DNA of 62,640 nucleotides from Moraxellaceae bacterium (lineage in GTDB: Bacteria; Pseudomonadota; Gammaproteobacteria; Pseudomonadales; Moraxellaceae), in the NCBI GenBank assembly GCA_004173455.1, contig SECL01000017.1:1-62640 (forward strand), written 5' to 3'. Made by a program: the position numbers and the translations under genes. The notes under the pieces are model-generated. The model saw only the letters and a program-made list of their open reading frames with translations, was not told the DNA's origin and ran no database searches. This document shows positions 25,574 to 34,894 of the stretch, in pieces; positions within the stretch are counted from its first letter, which is position 1, and each line of letters opens with the position of its first letter.

Positions 25574-26341
25574 ATGAAAATTGCCACTTGGAATGTAAAC
25601 TCACTGAATGTCCGTGCGCCACAGGTTTTAGACTGGCTCAACACTGAAGCGGTCGATGTGCTGTGCTTGCAGGAAACCAAGATAGAAGATCATAAATTTC
25701 CCTATGATGACTTTGCTGCGATTGGCTATCAGGCGGTACATCTGGGACAAAAAACCTATAATGGCGTGGCGATTATCAGCAAGCACTCTATTGAAGACGT
25801 GCAGTTTGATATTCCCGGTCTGGACGACCCACAAAAGCGGGTGGTGGCAGCAACCATTCAGGGCATTCGCATCATTTGTATCTATATTCCAAATGGCCAA
25901 AGTGTGGATTCGGACAAGTATCAATACAAGCTGCGCTGGTTGCAGGCACTCACGGCTTACCTTGAACAACAGCTGGCACAATATCCCAAACTGGCATTGC
26001 TGGGCGATTACAACATTGCCCCTGAAGACCGTGATGTCTATGACCCAGAACGATGGCAGGGTAGTGTGCTGGTGAGTGCGTTAGAACGAGCCGCTTTTAA
26101 ACAACTGCAAACACTGGGCTTGCATGATAGTTTTCGCCTGTTTGAACAGCCTGAAAAATTATATAGCTGGTGGGATTACCGCATGGTGGCTTTTCGGCGC
26201 AATCTGGGCCTGCGTATTGATCATATTTTAATTAGCTCGGCGTTGGTGCCTTTAGCCAAAGCCAGCTGGATAGACCGCGCGCCCCGTAAACTGGAGCGGC
26301 CATCCGATCACACGCCCGTGGTTTTAGAGCTGGATATTTAA
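25574..26341 (+). CDS. xthA: Exodeoxyribonuclease III
   Basis: This is the AP endonuclease and 3'-exonuclease of base excision repair. Motifs are WNVNSLNVR, CLQETKIED (metal-binding Glu), the catalytic GDYNIAPEDRDVYDP and the C-terminal RPSDHTPVVLELD with the Asp-His pair. Length of 255 is typical. It stands alone, convergent with the YqiJ-like gene. Confidence 0.95.
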   Translation: MKIATWNVNSLNVRAPQVLDWLNTEAVDVLCLQETKIEDHKFPYDDFAAIGYQAVHLGQKTYNGVAIISKHSIEDVQFDIPGLDDPQKRVVAATIQGIRIICIYIPNGQSVDSDKYQYKLRWLQALTAYLEQQLAQYPKLALLGDYNIAPEDRDVYDPERWQGSVLVSALERAAFKQLQTLGLHDSFRLFEQPEKLYSWWDYRMVAFRRNLGLRIDHILISSALVPLAKASWIDRAPRKLERPSDHTPVVLELDI

Positions 26342-26410
26342 TGAAAGCTCCTTTATCACCGACAGGCCAAAGTTACCCATGCTTAGATCTTGGATATAAA
26401 TAAAACCAAC

Positions 26411-27034
26411 TTATTGATCCAGCAAATGATTATCTTTGGGCAGGGTTTTGGCCATGTACAAATGCTTTTGCTTGGAAACCAGAATAATCTCACTATTGAG
26501 TTCTAGTTCGCCAAATTCCGGTTCAACTTCCACGTAATGCAAATGGCCATGCTGGTCACGCACGCGAGCCTGTGCGCTAAAACCGGGACGTGCATCGCCC
26601 CGACAAATCGTAGCAATGCGCCCCAGTAATTCGGGCTGACCAATCACCGGCATGGTGCGATCACTATACATGAGCTGACTGAGCCAATGGCCCAGAAACA
26701 CGGTAAATAACAGGCTAATCAGCAGGACTGGAATAATAATCATCCAGAGCGAGGCAAACGCGTCGGTGATGGCATAGCAAATAAACTGGAGTAAATAGCC
26801 AAACACGCCCGTGCTGAGCAAAAAAAGAATGGTGAGGATAAAGATGGGAAACTGGTTGGCATGCAAGCGCTTTAGGATATATACCACAAAGCGGGGCAGA
26901 CGCGCTTCAACCCACGCCGAAGGACTAAATTTTAAAGAAGTGCCCAGCGTTTCGGTCAATGCCAGAATCAGCATGCTGATTAATGCCAGTGTAAATAGCA
27001 AAAAAGGCGCTGAAAAAAAGATTGAACTTGTCAT
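26411..27034 (-). CDS. YqiJ-like (DUF1449 / OB-fold) inner membrane protein
   Basis: About three membrane segments (residues 5-28, about 65-85 and 92-115 by hydrophobicity) precede a soluble OB-like domain beginning IGQPELLGRIATICRGDARP with ARVRDQHGHLHYVEVEPE. This layout matches YqiJ/NfeD-like partners of flotillins. I choose ATG 27034, which has AGGA just upstream; a TTG at 27049 would add five residues. No flotillin (YqiK) gene is adjacent, which is unusual for the family. The next gene upstream encodes a Rieske protein. Function is not established. Confidence 0.75.
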   Translation of the reverse strand: MTSSIFFSAPFLLFTLALISMLILALTETLGTSLKFSPSAWVEARLPRFVVYILKRLHANQFPIFILTILFLLSTGVFGYLLQFICYAITDAFASLWMIIIPVLLISLLFTVFLGHWLSQLMYSDRTMPVIGQPELLGRIATICRGDARPGFSAQARVRDQHGHLHYVEVEPEFGELELNSEIILVSKQKHLYMAKTLPKDNHLLDQ

Positions 27035-27124
27035 GGCTGTCCTCGCCAAATCCGCCAGTTTTACTTTCTGATACAGGGAATAATTCAGTGAAAAATTGTC
27101 TGTAGGGAAGCGTGGCTTATTCCA

Positions 27125-27445
27125 CTATTCTGCCAAATAAATGCCACCATCCGAATGCACACTAATCTCAATGGCTGTCAAATGATCACCCATGCAGGGA
27201 CCAAAAATGCACTGACCATCGTCAACCCGAAACAGCGCGCCATGGGTCGAGCAAATAATGTATTCACGATCCATGTCCAGAAACTGGTTTTCCTGATATT
27301 CCAGTTCTGTTCCCAGATGTGGGCAATTGTTGAGATAGGCATAAAATGCCCCATCACGCTGGGTCACAAAAATAGCGCCTTTATCGGTTTCAAAACCGCG
27401 CGCTTCGCGTTCCGGGATATCTTCCGTATTGCACAATCGTTGCAT
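27125..27445 (-). CDS. Rieske [2Fe-2S] ferredoxin-like protein
   Basis: A small electron carrier of 106 residues. Cluster ligands are C41/H43 in NNCPHLGTELEY and C65/H68 in IICSTHGALFRVDDGQCI, spacing typical of dioxygenase-type Rieske ferredoxins and NirD-like proteins. There is no membrane anchor. It lies 61 bp downstream of the PfkB kinase on the same strand, so the two may be cotranscribed. Its redox partner is not in the window. Confidence 0.9.
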   Translation of the reverse strand: MQRLCNTEDIPEREARGFETDKGAIFVTQRDGAFYAYLNNCPHLGTELEYQENQFLDMDREYIICSTHGALFRVDDGQCIFGPCMGDHLTAIEISVHSDGGIYLAE

Positions 27446-27506
27446 GATGGGTCACACCTTTACTTACACGTTAAACACCAGAGTCGGCCAGCCAAATTCC
27501 ATTAGA

Positions 27507-28523
27507 TTAGCCGGTAACTGTATCAGCAGCAAACGAACCAGCCTGCAAAATAGCCTGATATTGTTCAACTGACAAGCGCGGCCCATATTGACTCACCACT
27601 TTGGATGCGGTTGCTGCTGCAAGCTTGCCACAGTTTTCCAGCGTATCACCCTGATTTAGGCCATATAAAAACGCTCCAGCAAATGCATCGCCAGCACCTA
27701 AGGTATCAATGGCCTTACATGGAACGGCCTCAATCTGAATTTGTTTGCCAGCTTGCGTGGCAATCAATGCACCTTTTTCGCTTAAAGTCACCATCACGGT
27801 TTTACTGAGTTTTAACAGCGCTGCAATGGTGTCCTGCATGGCTTCGGTATTGGTGTACATGCGCGCTTCATGTTCATTGCAAAACAGCAGGTCTACACCA
27901 CCATCAATCAGGTCATCCAGTCCGTCACGTGCATATTGCACCATGGCTGGGTCGGACAGGGTAATGGCAATTTGGGTATTGTTTTGTTTGGCTATTTCAC
28001 GCGCCTGCTTGACTGCCGCTCGTGCAGTTGGGCTGGTGGCCAGATAACCTTCAATATATAAATATTTGGCTGTTTTTAGGGGTTCAAAGTCAATTTGTGC
28101 GCTGCTTAACTCAGCAGTAATACCCAGGTAAGTCTGCATGGTGCGCTCACTGTCCGGCGTGACCAGTACCACGCAAGTGCCAGTTTCGCCGTCACTCATG
28201 GAGCTGCTAGAGGTTTGTACATTGGCGTGGCTTAAACCATTGAGGTAAAACTGGCCAAAATCATCGTTACCCACTCGGCAGGCATAAAATGCAGAACCAC
28301 CCATGGCCGTAAATGCCACCGTAGAGTTGGCTGCCGAACCACCACTAGCTTGTTCCTGCGCATGGTAGCTCTGGTTTAGGTGGGTTAGTAGCTGCTGCTG
28401 GACAGTTTGTTCGGCCAGTTGCATAGTGCCTTTGAGCAGTTGATGCTGTTGTAAAAACTGATCGTCTACACTGTATTCCAGATCAACCAGCGCATTTCCA
28501 ATAACATACAAATCAACTGACAT
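27507..28523 (-). CDS. PfkB-family sugar/adenosine kinase
   Basis: Ribokinase-fold kinases phosphorylate sugars or nucleosides. The N-terminal signature is VIGNALVDLEYSVDD, substrate-side glycines are in ASGGSAANSTVAFTAMGG, and the C-terminal PfkB signature with the catalytic Asp is DTLGAGDAFAGAFLYGLNQG. The 338 residues and this motif set match proteins annotated as adenosine kinase in related gammaproteobacteria. Exact substrate cannot be read from sequence. Confidence 0.88.
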   Translation of the reverse strand: MSVDLYVIGNALVDLEYSVDDQFLQQHQLLKGTMQLAEQTVQQQLLTHLNQSYHAQEQASGGSAANSTVAFTAMGGSAFYACRVGNDDFGQFYLNGLSHANVQTSSSSMSDGETGTCVVLVTPDSERTMQTYLGITAELSSAQIDFEPLKTAKYLYIEGYLATSPTARAAVKQAREIAKQNNTQIAITLSDPAMVQYARDGLDDLIDGGVDLLFCNEHEARMYTNTEAMQDTIAALLKLSKTVMVTLSEKGALIATQAGKQIQIEAVPCKAIDTLGAGDAFAGAFLYGLNQGDTLENCGKLAAATASKVVSQYGPRLSVEQYQAILQAGSFAADTVTG

Positions 28524-28837
28524 AAGCCTTGTTCCCTTTTCCTGTGTTTTACTAACTTTGTTTCGGTGGCAAGCGGTTTAAAGACGCAAAGGTTATCATG
28601 CCTTTATAGGGATAAATATATTTTTACCTTGAAATTTCTGCAAGTCAGCATAATTTAAACTAATGCTAAGTGCTGTTTTAGGTCTATCAGCTCAATAATG
28701 CCAAGCCAAATTGGCACAGGATGCAGCATCATTGCTGATTAGCTGATATTCTTGACAAAATATTCGTTCTACCATTGTTTGACCTTGCGCAAATTTATAT
28801 TGCTGTCAGGTCAGGCAAGTTAAACATTGGAGTTTGC
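28524..28837. other. Divergent region between PfkB kinase and M16 protease genes
   Basis: This 314-bp gap has no gene. It contains the possible three-way-junction element at 28686-28747 and a TTGACA (28752-28757) that could be a -35 box for the protease; no convincing -10 box follows at 17 bp. An in-frame TTG at 28775 extends the protease frame but has no ribosome site. Confidence 0.5.
28686..28747 (+). other. Candidate structured element (three-way junction)
   Basis: An outer stem ATCAGCT (28686-28692) / AGCTGAT (28741-28747) encloses two hairpins: TGCCAA (28699-28704) / TTGGCA (28711-28716) with a 6-base loop, and CAGCA (28724-28728) / TGCTG (28733-28737) with a TCAT loop. Together they draw a compact three-way junction 90 bases before the protease start. 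Whether it is transcribed, and from which strand, is not known. It matches no riboswitch class I know. Confidence 0.3.
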
Positions 28838-31774
28838 ATGACAGCCGCGTTTTCAATTACTGATAAAAATCGGGTTCATCCTGCGTTTGAGTTAATCAAC
28901 CAGCATTATATTCCTGCGCTATCGGCCGAATTTTTACAGTACCGTCACCGGGCAACTGGCGCGCTGCATTATCATCTGGCAGCCGACAATGATGAAAACG
29001 TATTTCTGGTAGCGTTTAGAACCCAGCCCATGGATTCGCGCGGGGTTGCACATATTCTGGAACACACGGCGCTATGTGGTTCACAAAAATATCCAGTGCG
29101 TGACCCGTTTTTTTCCATGATTCGTCGTTCGCTCAATACCTTTATGAATGCCTTTACCGCAGCCGACTGGACTGCATATCCGTTTGCCACTCAAAACAAA
29201 ACCGATTTTTATAACCTGTTGTCGGTTTATCTGGATGCAGCATTTTTTGCCAGCCTGAATGAACTGGATTTTGCACAGGAAGGCATCCGTATTGAGCTGG
29301 AAAATGACAAGCCAGTGTATAAAGGCATTGTGTTTAATGAAATGAAAGGCGCAATGAGTTCGCCTTCCGACCAGCTTTATCATACGCTGGCGCATTATTT
29401 ATATCCAAAAACTACCTATCACTATAACTCTGGCGGTAATCCAGCCGATATTCCCGACCTGTCGCATCAGGATTTGATTGATTTTTACAAGTCGCATTAT
29501 CATCCGGCCAATGCTGTGTTTATGAGCTTTGGTAATTTATCGCCCGTTGAGCTGCAAACCCAGTTTGAAGAACAGGCGCTCAAAAACTTCGGCAAGGGCG
29601 AAACGCTCAAATCAGTGCCTGAGCAACGCCTGACAGCGCCAGTTAAAGTTGAAGATGTGTATGCAGTAGACAGCGATGAGCTGGCCAAAAAAACTTATAT
29701 CCAGTTTGCATGGCTATTGCCGCCCAGCACTGACATTAAAACCCGTCTGGCTTTACGTCTGATGGAAGGCGTGCTGATGGAACATTCGGCATCGCCCCTG
29801 CGCCAGTATCTGGAAACTTGTGGTCTGGGAGAATCCACCTCGCCGATTATGGGGCTGGATGACAGCAACTTTGAAATGACCTTTTTCTGCGGTTTGCAGG
29901 GCAGTGAAGCCGACAAAGCCGATGAACTGGAAGCCGGAATTTTCAAGGTATTACAGGATGTGGTGAATCATCCGATTGACAATAACCAGATTGAAGCCGT
30001 GCTGCACCAGATTGAGTTGCACCAGCGTGAAATCAGTGGCGACGGCATGCCGTATGGCTTAACCTTGCTGTTAAATGGACTGGGCAGTGCCATTCATGGT
30101 GCTGACCCGCTGGATGTCTGGCAGATTGAGCCTCATCTGGCCGAACTACGTGAACAGCTTAAAGACCCGCAATGGTTGCCGCAATTGATCCAGCATTATT
30201 TAATTGATAACCCGCACCGTGTGCGCCTGACCTTAAAACCTGATCCACAAAAAAGTGCCCGTGATGATGCGGCTGAGCAGGCCAGACTGGATGCGGTTGC
30301 CCAGCAACTGGATGATACAAAACGCCAGTATTTAATTGAACAGGCCAAATTACTGGAAGTTCGTCAAGCACAGGAAGATGACCTATCATTGTTGCCCAAG
30401 GTGGGGCTGGCTGATATTCCGGCAGAGCTGCATATTGTGGAAGGTACAACCACCAGCCTGAATCTGGCAGGTCAAGTTGCACCGTTTTATCAGTATGCCG
30501 CTGGCACCAATGGTTTGTATTATCAACAGGTCATGATCCAGATTCCTGATGATGTGCTGCAATCGCCATTGCTGGGCATTTATACCTCACTGGTGGGTGA
30601 AATTGGCGCAGGTGACATGAGCTATCTGGACATCCAGCAGGCGCAGGCGCTGGTGAGTGGTGGCTTGCATCTGGGTGCCAGTTTCCGTTCTGATCTTCAT
30701 CATCCTGAAAAAACCAGTAGTTATCTGATACTCACCACCAAGGCATTAACAGAAAAAACAGAAGCGCTGAGTTTGCTCAAAACTGCCTTTGAACAGCTCC
30801 GTTTTGATGAAAAAGATCGTATTTTGGAGCTGTTGCAACAACGTAAGGCACGCTGGCAGTCACGGTTGTCTGGCGCTGGCCATAGCTACGCATTGCAAAC
30901 GGCGTCGCGTGACATGAGTGCGCTGGCTCGTCGTGATTATTATAATGCTGGCCTGCCTGCACTGGTTTGGCTCAAAAATCTGCTGCAAAAGATTGAACAG
31001 GATGATGCAGCACTGGATCAGTTAATTGCTGATTTGCAACAACTGCATCAGCGTGTCCTAAGCCTGCCCAAGCAGTTTTTGCTGGTGGCTGAGCAGGAAA
31101 AAATGAATGGCTTGAGTGAGCAACTGGCACAAGTCTGGCAGCAATCCACTGTGAGTAATGATCAGTCATTGTTGGCGGTAAATGCGCATCCTACTGAAAA
31201 TAGCGATATTGCATGGCTGATTCAGGCCAATGTGCAGTTCTGTGCTGCTGCTTATCCGGCAGTGGCAGTCGACCATCCGGATGCCTGCCCACTGATGGTT
31301 CTAGGCCCTTACCTAAAAAATGGCTTTTTGCACCGTGCATTGCGTGAACAGGGTGGAGCGTATGGAGGTGGTGCAAGCTATGATGGCAATGCCTGTGCAT
31401 TCCGTTTTCACAGCTACCGTGATCCGCGCCTGAGTGAAACCTTCAAGGATTTTGTAGCCAGTATTGACTGGTTGCTCAATGACAAACAGGAACCCCATCA
31501 GTTAGAAGAAGCCATCATGGGGCTGATTGCCAGCATGGATAAACCGGGATCACCGGCAGGCGAAGCCATCAGTGCCTGCCATGCCATGCTGCATGGTCGT
31601 ACCCCTGAATTTAGGCGCCAAATGCGGGCGGGGTTGCTTAAGGTAACTCTGGATGACCTCAAGCGGGTAGCACAGCAGTATATTCAGGCAAAACTACCGG
31701 TTCGGGCGGTCGTGGCTCCTTATGCCAAGGCTGAGGAATTGCAGGGCTTGGGCTTTCAGGTCGCGCAAATCTAA
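28838..31774 (+). CDS. Insulinase-family zinc metallopeptidase (M16C, PreP-like)
   Basis: PreP-type M16C enzymes degrade short peptides in a closed two-half chamber. The inverted zinc motif HxxEH is H72-ILE-H76 in VAHILEHTALCGSQ, with the downstream metal Glu in FNEMKGAMSS. I start at ATG 28838 (MTAAFSITDKN), preceded by GGAG, giving 978 residues, the usual PreP length; an in-frame TTG at 28775 lacks support. The C-terminal half has the conserved LREQGGAYGGGASYD segment. No signal peptide is evident. A strong terminator follows. Mitochondrial PreP clears presequences; the bacterial substrate is unknown. Confidence 0.92.
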   Translation: MTAAFSITDKNRVHPAFELINQHYIPALSAEFLQYRHRATGALHYHLAADNDENVFLVAFRTQPMDSRGVAHILEHTALCGSQKYPVRDPFFSMIRRSLNTFMNAFTAADWTAYPFATQNKTDFYNLLSVYLDAAFFASLNELDFAQEGIRIELENDKPVYKGIVFNEMKGAMSSPSDQLYHTLAHYLYPKTTYHYNSGGNPADIPDLSHQDLIDFYKSHYHPANAVFMSFGNLSPVELQTQFEEQALKNFGKGETLKSVPEQRLTAPVKVEDVYAVDSDELAKKTYIQFAWLLPPSTDIKTRLALRLMEGVLMEHSASPLRQYLETCGLGESTSPIMGLDDSNFEMTFFCGLQGSEADKADELEAGIFKVLQDVVNHPIDNNQIEAVLHQIELHQREISGDGMPYGLTLLLNGLGSAIHGADPLDVWQIEPHLAELREQLKDPQWLPQLIQHYLIDNPHRVRLTLKPDPQKSARDDAAEQARLDAVAQQLDDTKRQYLIEQAKLLEVRQAQEDDLSLLPKVGLADIPAELHIVEGTTTSLNLAGQVAPFYQYAAGTNGLYYQQVMIQIPDDVLQSPLLGIYTSLVGEIGAGDMSYLDIQQAQALVSGGLHLGASFRSDLHHPEKTSSYLILTTKALTEKTEALSLLKTAFEQLRFDEKDRILELLQQRKARWQSRLSGAGHSYALQTASRDMSALARRDYYNAGLPALVWLKNLLQKIEQDDAALDQLIADLQQLHQRVLSLPKQFLLVAEQEKMNGLSEQLAQVWQQSTVSNDQSLLAVNAHPTENSDIAWLIQANVQFCAAAYPAVAVDHPDACPLMVLGPYLKNGFLHRALREQGGAYGGGASYDGNACAFRFHSYRDPRLSETFKDFVASIDWLLNDKQEPHQLEEAIMGLIASMDKPGSPAGEAISACHAMLHGRTPEFRRQMRAGLLKVTLDDLKRVAQQYIQAKLPVRAVVAPYAKAEELQGLGFQVAQI

Positions 31775-31801
31775 CTTGATTTTGTGGCTATTTGATTTGG
31801 T

Positions 31802-31839
31802 AAAACCTTGCGGCTCATTCAAACTGTCGCAAGGTTTTT
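31802..31839 (+). terminator. Rho-independent terminator after M16 protease
   Basis: AAAACCTTGCG (31802-31812) pairs perfectly with CGCAAGGTTTT (31828-31838) around a 15-base loop, ending in a T run. Confidence 0.88.
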
Positions 31840-31895
31840 CAGTATTCAGCTAGTGCTTTTTTGGTTATGCCTGTTTATGCTATGGCCACTCGATC

Positions 31896-33140
31896 ATGGC
31901 CTGTTTTTTCATGTCTAAACCTGTTCAAACGTATAACACAGTCAATTCAGCATTCTTTAATAACAGTAAACTGTGCGGTGCCCTTGTTCTTTCATTAAGT
32001 GGCATAGTGCATGCTGAGACGGCAACCACCACACTGGCCACTGCACCGGCTTCTATTGCTGAAGTAACGCCTGCCTATCAGCCCACCACCCCTGAAAGCT
32101 GTATTACGCTTGAAAGTAATGCTGAGCGGCTCGATTGCTACGATGTTTTTTTTAAACGTCCAGCAACTCCTGTGGCACAGCAAGCCGTGGCTGAAAAAAT
32201 TCAAAGCGAAAATGAGGCCGCCACAACAGCATCAGTTGCCAGTGATACCTCTCAAGCAATGACCTTTTTGCAAGGGATCAACCCCCGGGAATGGTTTAGG
32301 GCAGGCGCGCCTTATGATCCTACCATTTCCCTGCTGGATCGTCGCTGGGAGTTGAGTCATGCTGCAAAACTGGGTACTTTTCATCTTAAAGGCTATAAAC
32401 CCAGCTATATTCTGCCGGTGTTTATTACCGGAAATGTCAATGATTTGCCATCCAGCAAGAATCCTGAAAATCAGGTGAAAGATGCGGAAGATATCAGCAG
32501 GGTTGAGGGCAAGTTTCAACTCAGCTTGAAAACCAAAGCCATGGAAGGTGTGTTTGGCGATTATGGTGATTTATGGCTGGGCTATACCCAGTCGTCACGT
32601 TGGCAGTTATACAATGCCAGCAACTCACGGCCATTTCGTGAAACCAACTACGAGCCTGAAGCTAGCCTGATCTTTGGCACCAATTATAACCTGTTTGGAC
32701 TTAACGGACGTTTACTGGGTATTAGCCTCAATCACCAGTCCAATGGCCGTGAGTTACCATTGTCGCGTAGCTGGAATCGGGCGATCTTAAATCTTGGTTT
32801 TGAGCGTGATAATTTTGCCTTAATGCTGCGACCTTGGTATCGCATTCCAGACGGTGACACGAAAAAGGATGATAACCCGGATATAGAAAATTATATCGGA
32901 CGAGGTGATTTGCAGGCTTTTTATAAATATCAGCAGCAAGAGTTTTCGCTTATGCTGCGTCATAGCCTCAAAGGCGGTGACAATAATCACGGCGCTGTAC
33001 AATTTGACTGGGCATTTCCCATCAATGGCAGCTTGCGCGGTTATTTCCAAGTATTTGATGGCTATGGAGAAAGCCTAATTGATTACAACCACAAAGCCAC
33101 TTATGTGGGCTTAGGGGTATCGCTGCTAAATTGGTATTAA
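31896..33140 (+). CDS. pldA: Outer membrane phospholipase A
   Basis: OMPLA is a 12-stranded outer-membrane barrel that hydrolyses misplaced phospholipids in the outer leaflet. The catalytic triad is visible as H280, S282 (NHQSNGREL) and N294 (SWNRAILN), with the same Ser-to-Asn spacing of 12 as E. coli PldA. Residues 1-48 hold a signal sequence with an extended N-region (hydrophobic LCGALVLSLSGIVHA). Residues 50-140 form a soluble extension absent from E. coli PldA, containing CITLESNAERLDCYD with paired Cys. ATG at 31911 is an alternative start. The protein ends in a Tyr-terminated strand (GVSLLNWY), slightly unlike the canonical terminal Phe. Confidence 0.92.
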   Translation: MACFFMSKPVQTYNTVNSAFFNNSKLCGALVLSLSGIVHAETATTTLATAPASIAEVTPAYQPTTPESCITLESNAERLDCYDVFFKRPATPVAQQAVAEKIQSENEAATTASVASDTSQAMTFLQGINPREWFRAGAPYDPTISLLDRRWELSHAAKLGTFHLKGYKPSYILPVFITGNVNDLPSSKNPENQVKDAEDISRVEGKFQLSLKTKAMEGVFGDYGDLWLGYTQSSRWQLYNASNSRPFRETNYEPEASLIFGTNYNLFGLNGRLLGISLNHQSNGRELPLSRSWNRAILNLGFERDNFALMLRPWYRIPDGDTKKDDNPDIENYIGRGDLQAFYKYQQQEFSLMLRHSLKGGDNNHGAVQFDWAFPINGSLRGYFQVFDGYGESLIDYNHKATYVGLGVSLLNWY

Positions 33141-33150
33141 AATCAGCGCG

Positions 33151-33186
33151 AATTAACCAGCAGGTTTTAGAGCCTGCTGGTTAATT
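33151..33186. terminator. Long symmetric hairpin between pldA and vWA lipoprotein genes
   Basis: AATTAACCAGCAGG (33151-33164) pairs perfectly with CCTGCTGGTTAATT (33173-33186), 14 bp with an 8-base loop, between convergent genes. T runs are short, but the stem is strong enough to end transcripts from both sides. Confidence 0.75.
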
Positions 33187-33220
33187 GGGCGTATAGTAAT
33201 TATTTAGCTAGCCATATCAT

Positions 33221-34894
33221 TTATTTAATATAATCGTATTGAACCGTAATTTTCTGATTGGCTTGTGGTAGCGCAGTCCCATAGAAAATTAGGGAAGTGC
33301 CATTAATACTGCTAACGATATCAAACCCATTGGTATGACTCAGGTCGCGCTTCACTTCTTTATTGTCCACTTTCACGGTAATGCTGGAAGGTAGTGCAAA
33401 TTGCTTTAGGACAAAGTTGCTGGCCAGACCTGTAGCTGTTTTAATAATTTCATCAAACATCACGTTCCAGCTGGCTGCATTGGCACAAATGGATGCGTAA
33501 TTACCACCGGTCAAGCGTGCAATTTCTTTAAAGTGAGCGCCACCTTCTGCGCTACCACCTTCACCATTACAAGAATAATCGGGATCCTTGTAACCGGGCT
33601 GTGTAGCAGCAAAATCAGGGCGCAGCATGGTTGCTGTTCCAGCAATGGCAAAATAGGTAGCACCTGTTTTTATAAAGTAATCTTTATAGTCATTGAAGCT
33701 ACGTGAGGTATAGCCGTTAGCATAGATAAATTCTTGATAGGTTTCATTTTCGGGTTCATCGGAAACAAAAACGATCAGGTTTTTAGCATTGGGGCGGTCA
33801 AACTGCGATAGGTTGGCTTCGCGCACACAATAAAAACCCGTCTCAGTACTAGAGCCATAAGTACCCGGACTTGCCAATTTTTTCCACTCTACTTCAGCAT
33901 TTGGGGTTGAGCGGTCAATAAATTGGGTTTTATTGTCTGATAACGTCCGCAAGGTTTTGCATACCCCAGCATCCTGCACATTCACTGCCAGACGATAATC
34001 AATACCTGCCTTATTTAAGGCAGTAAAAAACTGGTTTGCGCCATCCGCGAGATTTTTTTGTTCTTCGGCCATTGAACCTGAAGAATCAATCGACCATAAA
34101 ATGTCTACCGCATTTGAGCCTTTGTTGGCCTGCGTAAATGTTTCGGTGGTAGAAACAATTGGCAGGGGTTGGGCATTGGTAATTGCCGTTGCAGTAATCA
34201 GATCATTGTAAGCTTGAATCACACTGTTGTAATTTTTTGCACTATAGGAACCGCCCCACACATAGGCATCACCATTTGTTACCCACAATGCCAACGATAA
34301 ACGTAATTTGGCATCGGTAGAGTTCACGCTAATCGGCAAGTTTTTAATCACCTGATTGTTGTTGATATAATTTAAAACCAGATTGCGAATGTAGGCAGCA
34401 TCTTGGGCGGTATTTTTTAGATCAATATCTAAGGTAATATTATTTACCTCAGCTTGAGAGTTTTTAGTATTTTTATTCACCAGGATATTAACAGTTGCCC
34501 CTTCTTTTTTTAATAAGCTACTAATATCAGATAAATATTGTGCAGAGAGTTCATTTAACTTTTTATTGGTTTTAAAATCCAGACCAAAAGCTGCATAACC
34601 TTGTTTAGTGTCATCCAGTAATAATGCGGTTTCATTCTGTTCTAGTTTGACTTCCTGAACCATGGCCGGGTCAATCTTGCCAAACAGTGCAATATTTGCG
34701 GGACTACTGTAGATTGCTGCTTTGGTTTTAATGGTTGCCTGTTCAGGAGTAGGATTGGGTGTGGGGTTTGGACTCGGTGTTGGGTTAGGTGTCGGAGTGG
34801 GTGAAGACGTATCATTATTATTGCTGTCATTACAGCCCGTTAGTAACATCGAACTACAAATACTGAGCGCCAGTATTGTTTTAGTCAAAGACAT
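33221..34894 (-). CDS. von Willebrand factor A domain lipoprotein
   Basis: I start at ATG 34894 (MSLTKTILALSICSSMLLTG), which has GGAGAG 6 bases upstream; ATG 34912 adds six residues. The signal peptide ends in the lipobox LLTGC, so it is a lipoprotein, and residues after the Cys (NDSNNND) do not include the Asp+2 retention signal immediately, because Asn follows Cys. A Pro-Thr repeat linker (about 30-52) resembles an extracytoplasmic spacer. The vWA domain (about 265-480) has the MIDAS DSSGS in LWSIDSSGSMAEEQ. Ligand and role are unknown; vWA domains bind proteins through a divalent metal. An AT-rich promoter region of nearly 500 bp precedes it. Confidence 0.85.
   Translation of the reverse strand: MSLTKTILALSICSSMLLTGCNDSNNNDTSSPTPTPNPTPSPNPTPNPTPEQATIKTKAAIYSSPANIALFGKIDPAMVQEVKLEQNETALLLDDTKQGYAAFGLDFKTNKKLNELSAQYLSDISSLLKKEGATVNILVNKNTKNSQAEVNNITLDIDLKNTAQDAAYIRNLVLNYINNNQVIKNLPISVNSTDAKLRLSLALWVTNGDAYVWGGSYSAKNYNSVIQAYNDLITATAITNAQPLPIVSTTETFTQANKGSNAVDILWSIDSSGSMAEEQKNLADGANQFFTALNKAGIDYRLAVNVQDAGVCKTLRTLSDNKTQFIDRSTPNAEVEWKKLASPGTYGSSTETGFYCVREANLSQFDRPNAKNLIVFVSDEPENETYQEFIYANGYTSRSFNDYKDYFIKTGATYFAIAGTATMLRPDFAATQPGYKDPDYSCNGEGGSAEGGAHFKEIARLTGGNYASICANAASWNVMFDEIIKTATGLASNFVLKQFALPSSITVKVDNKEVKRDLSHTNGFDIVSSINGTSLIFYGTALPQANQKITVQYDYIK

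Noticed and set aside
28775-28837. N-terminal extension of the M16 protease from TTG 28775
   Set aside because: No ribosome site, unlike the family N-terminus; ATG 28838 with GGAG fits the usual length.
34740-34805. Tandem short repeats that could suggest a CRISPR or satellite
   Set aside because: They encode the Pro-Thr/Pro-Asn linker of the vWA lipoprotein in frame; there are no spacers.
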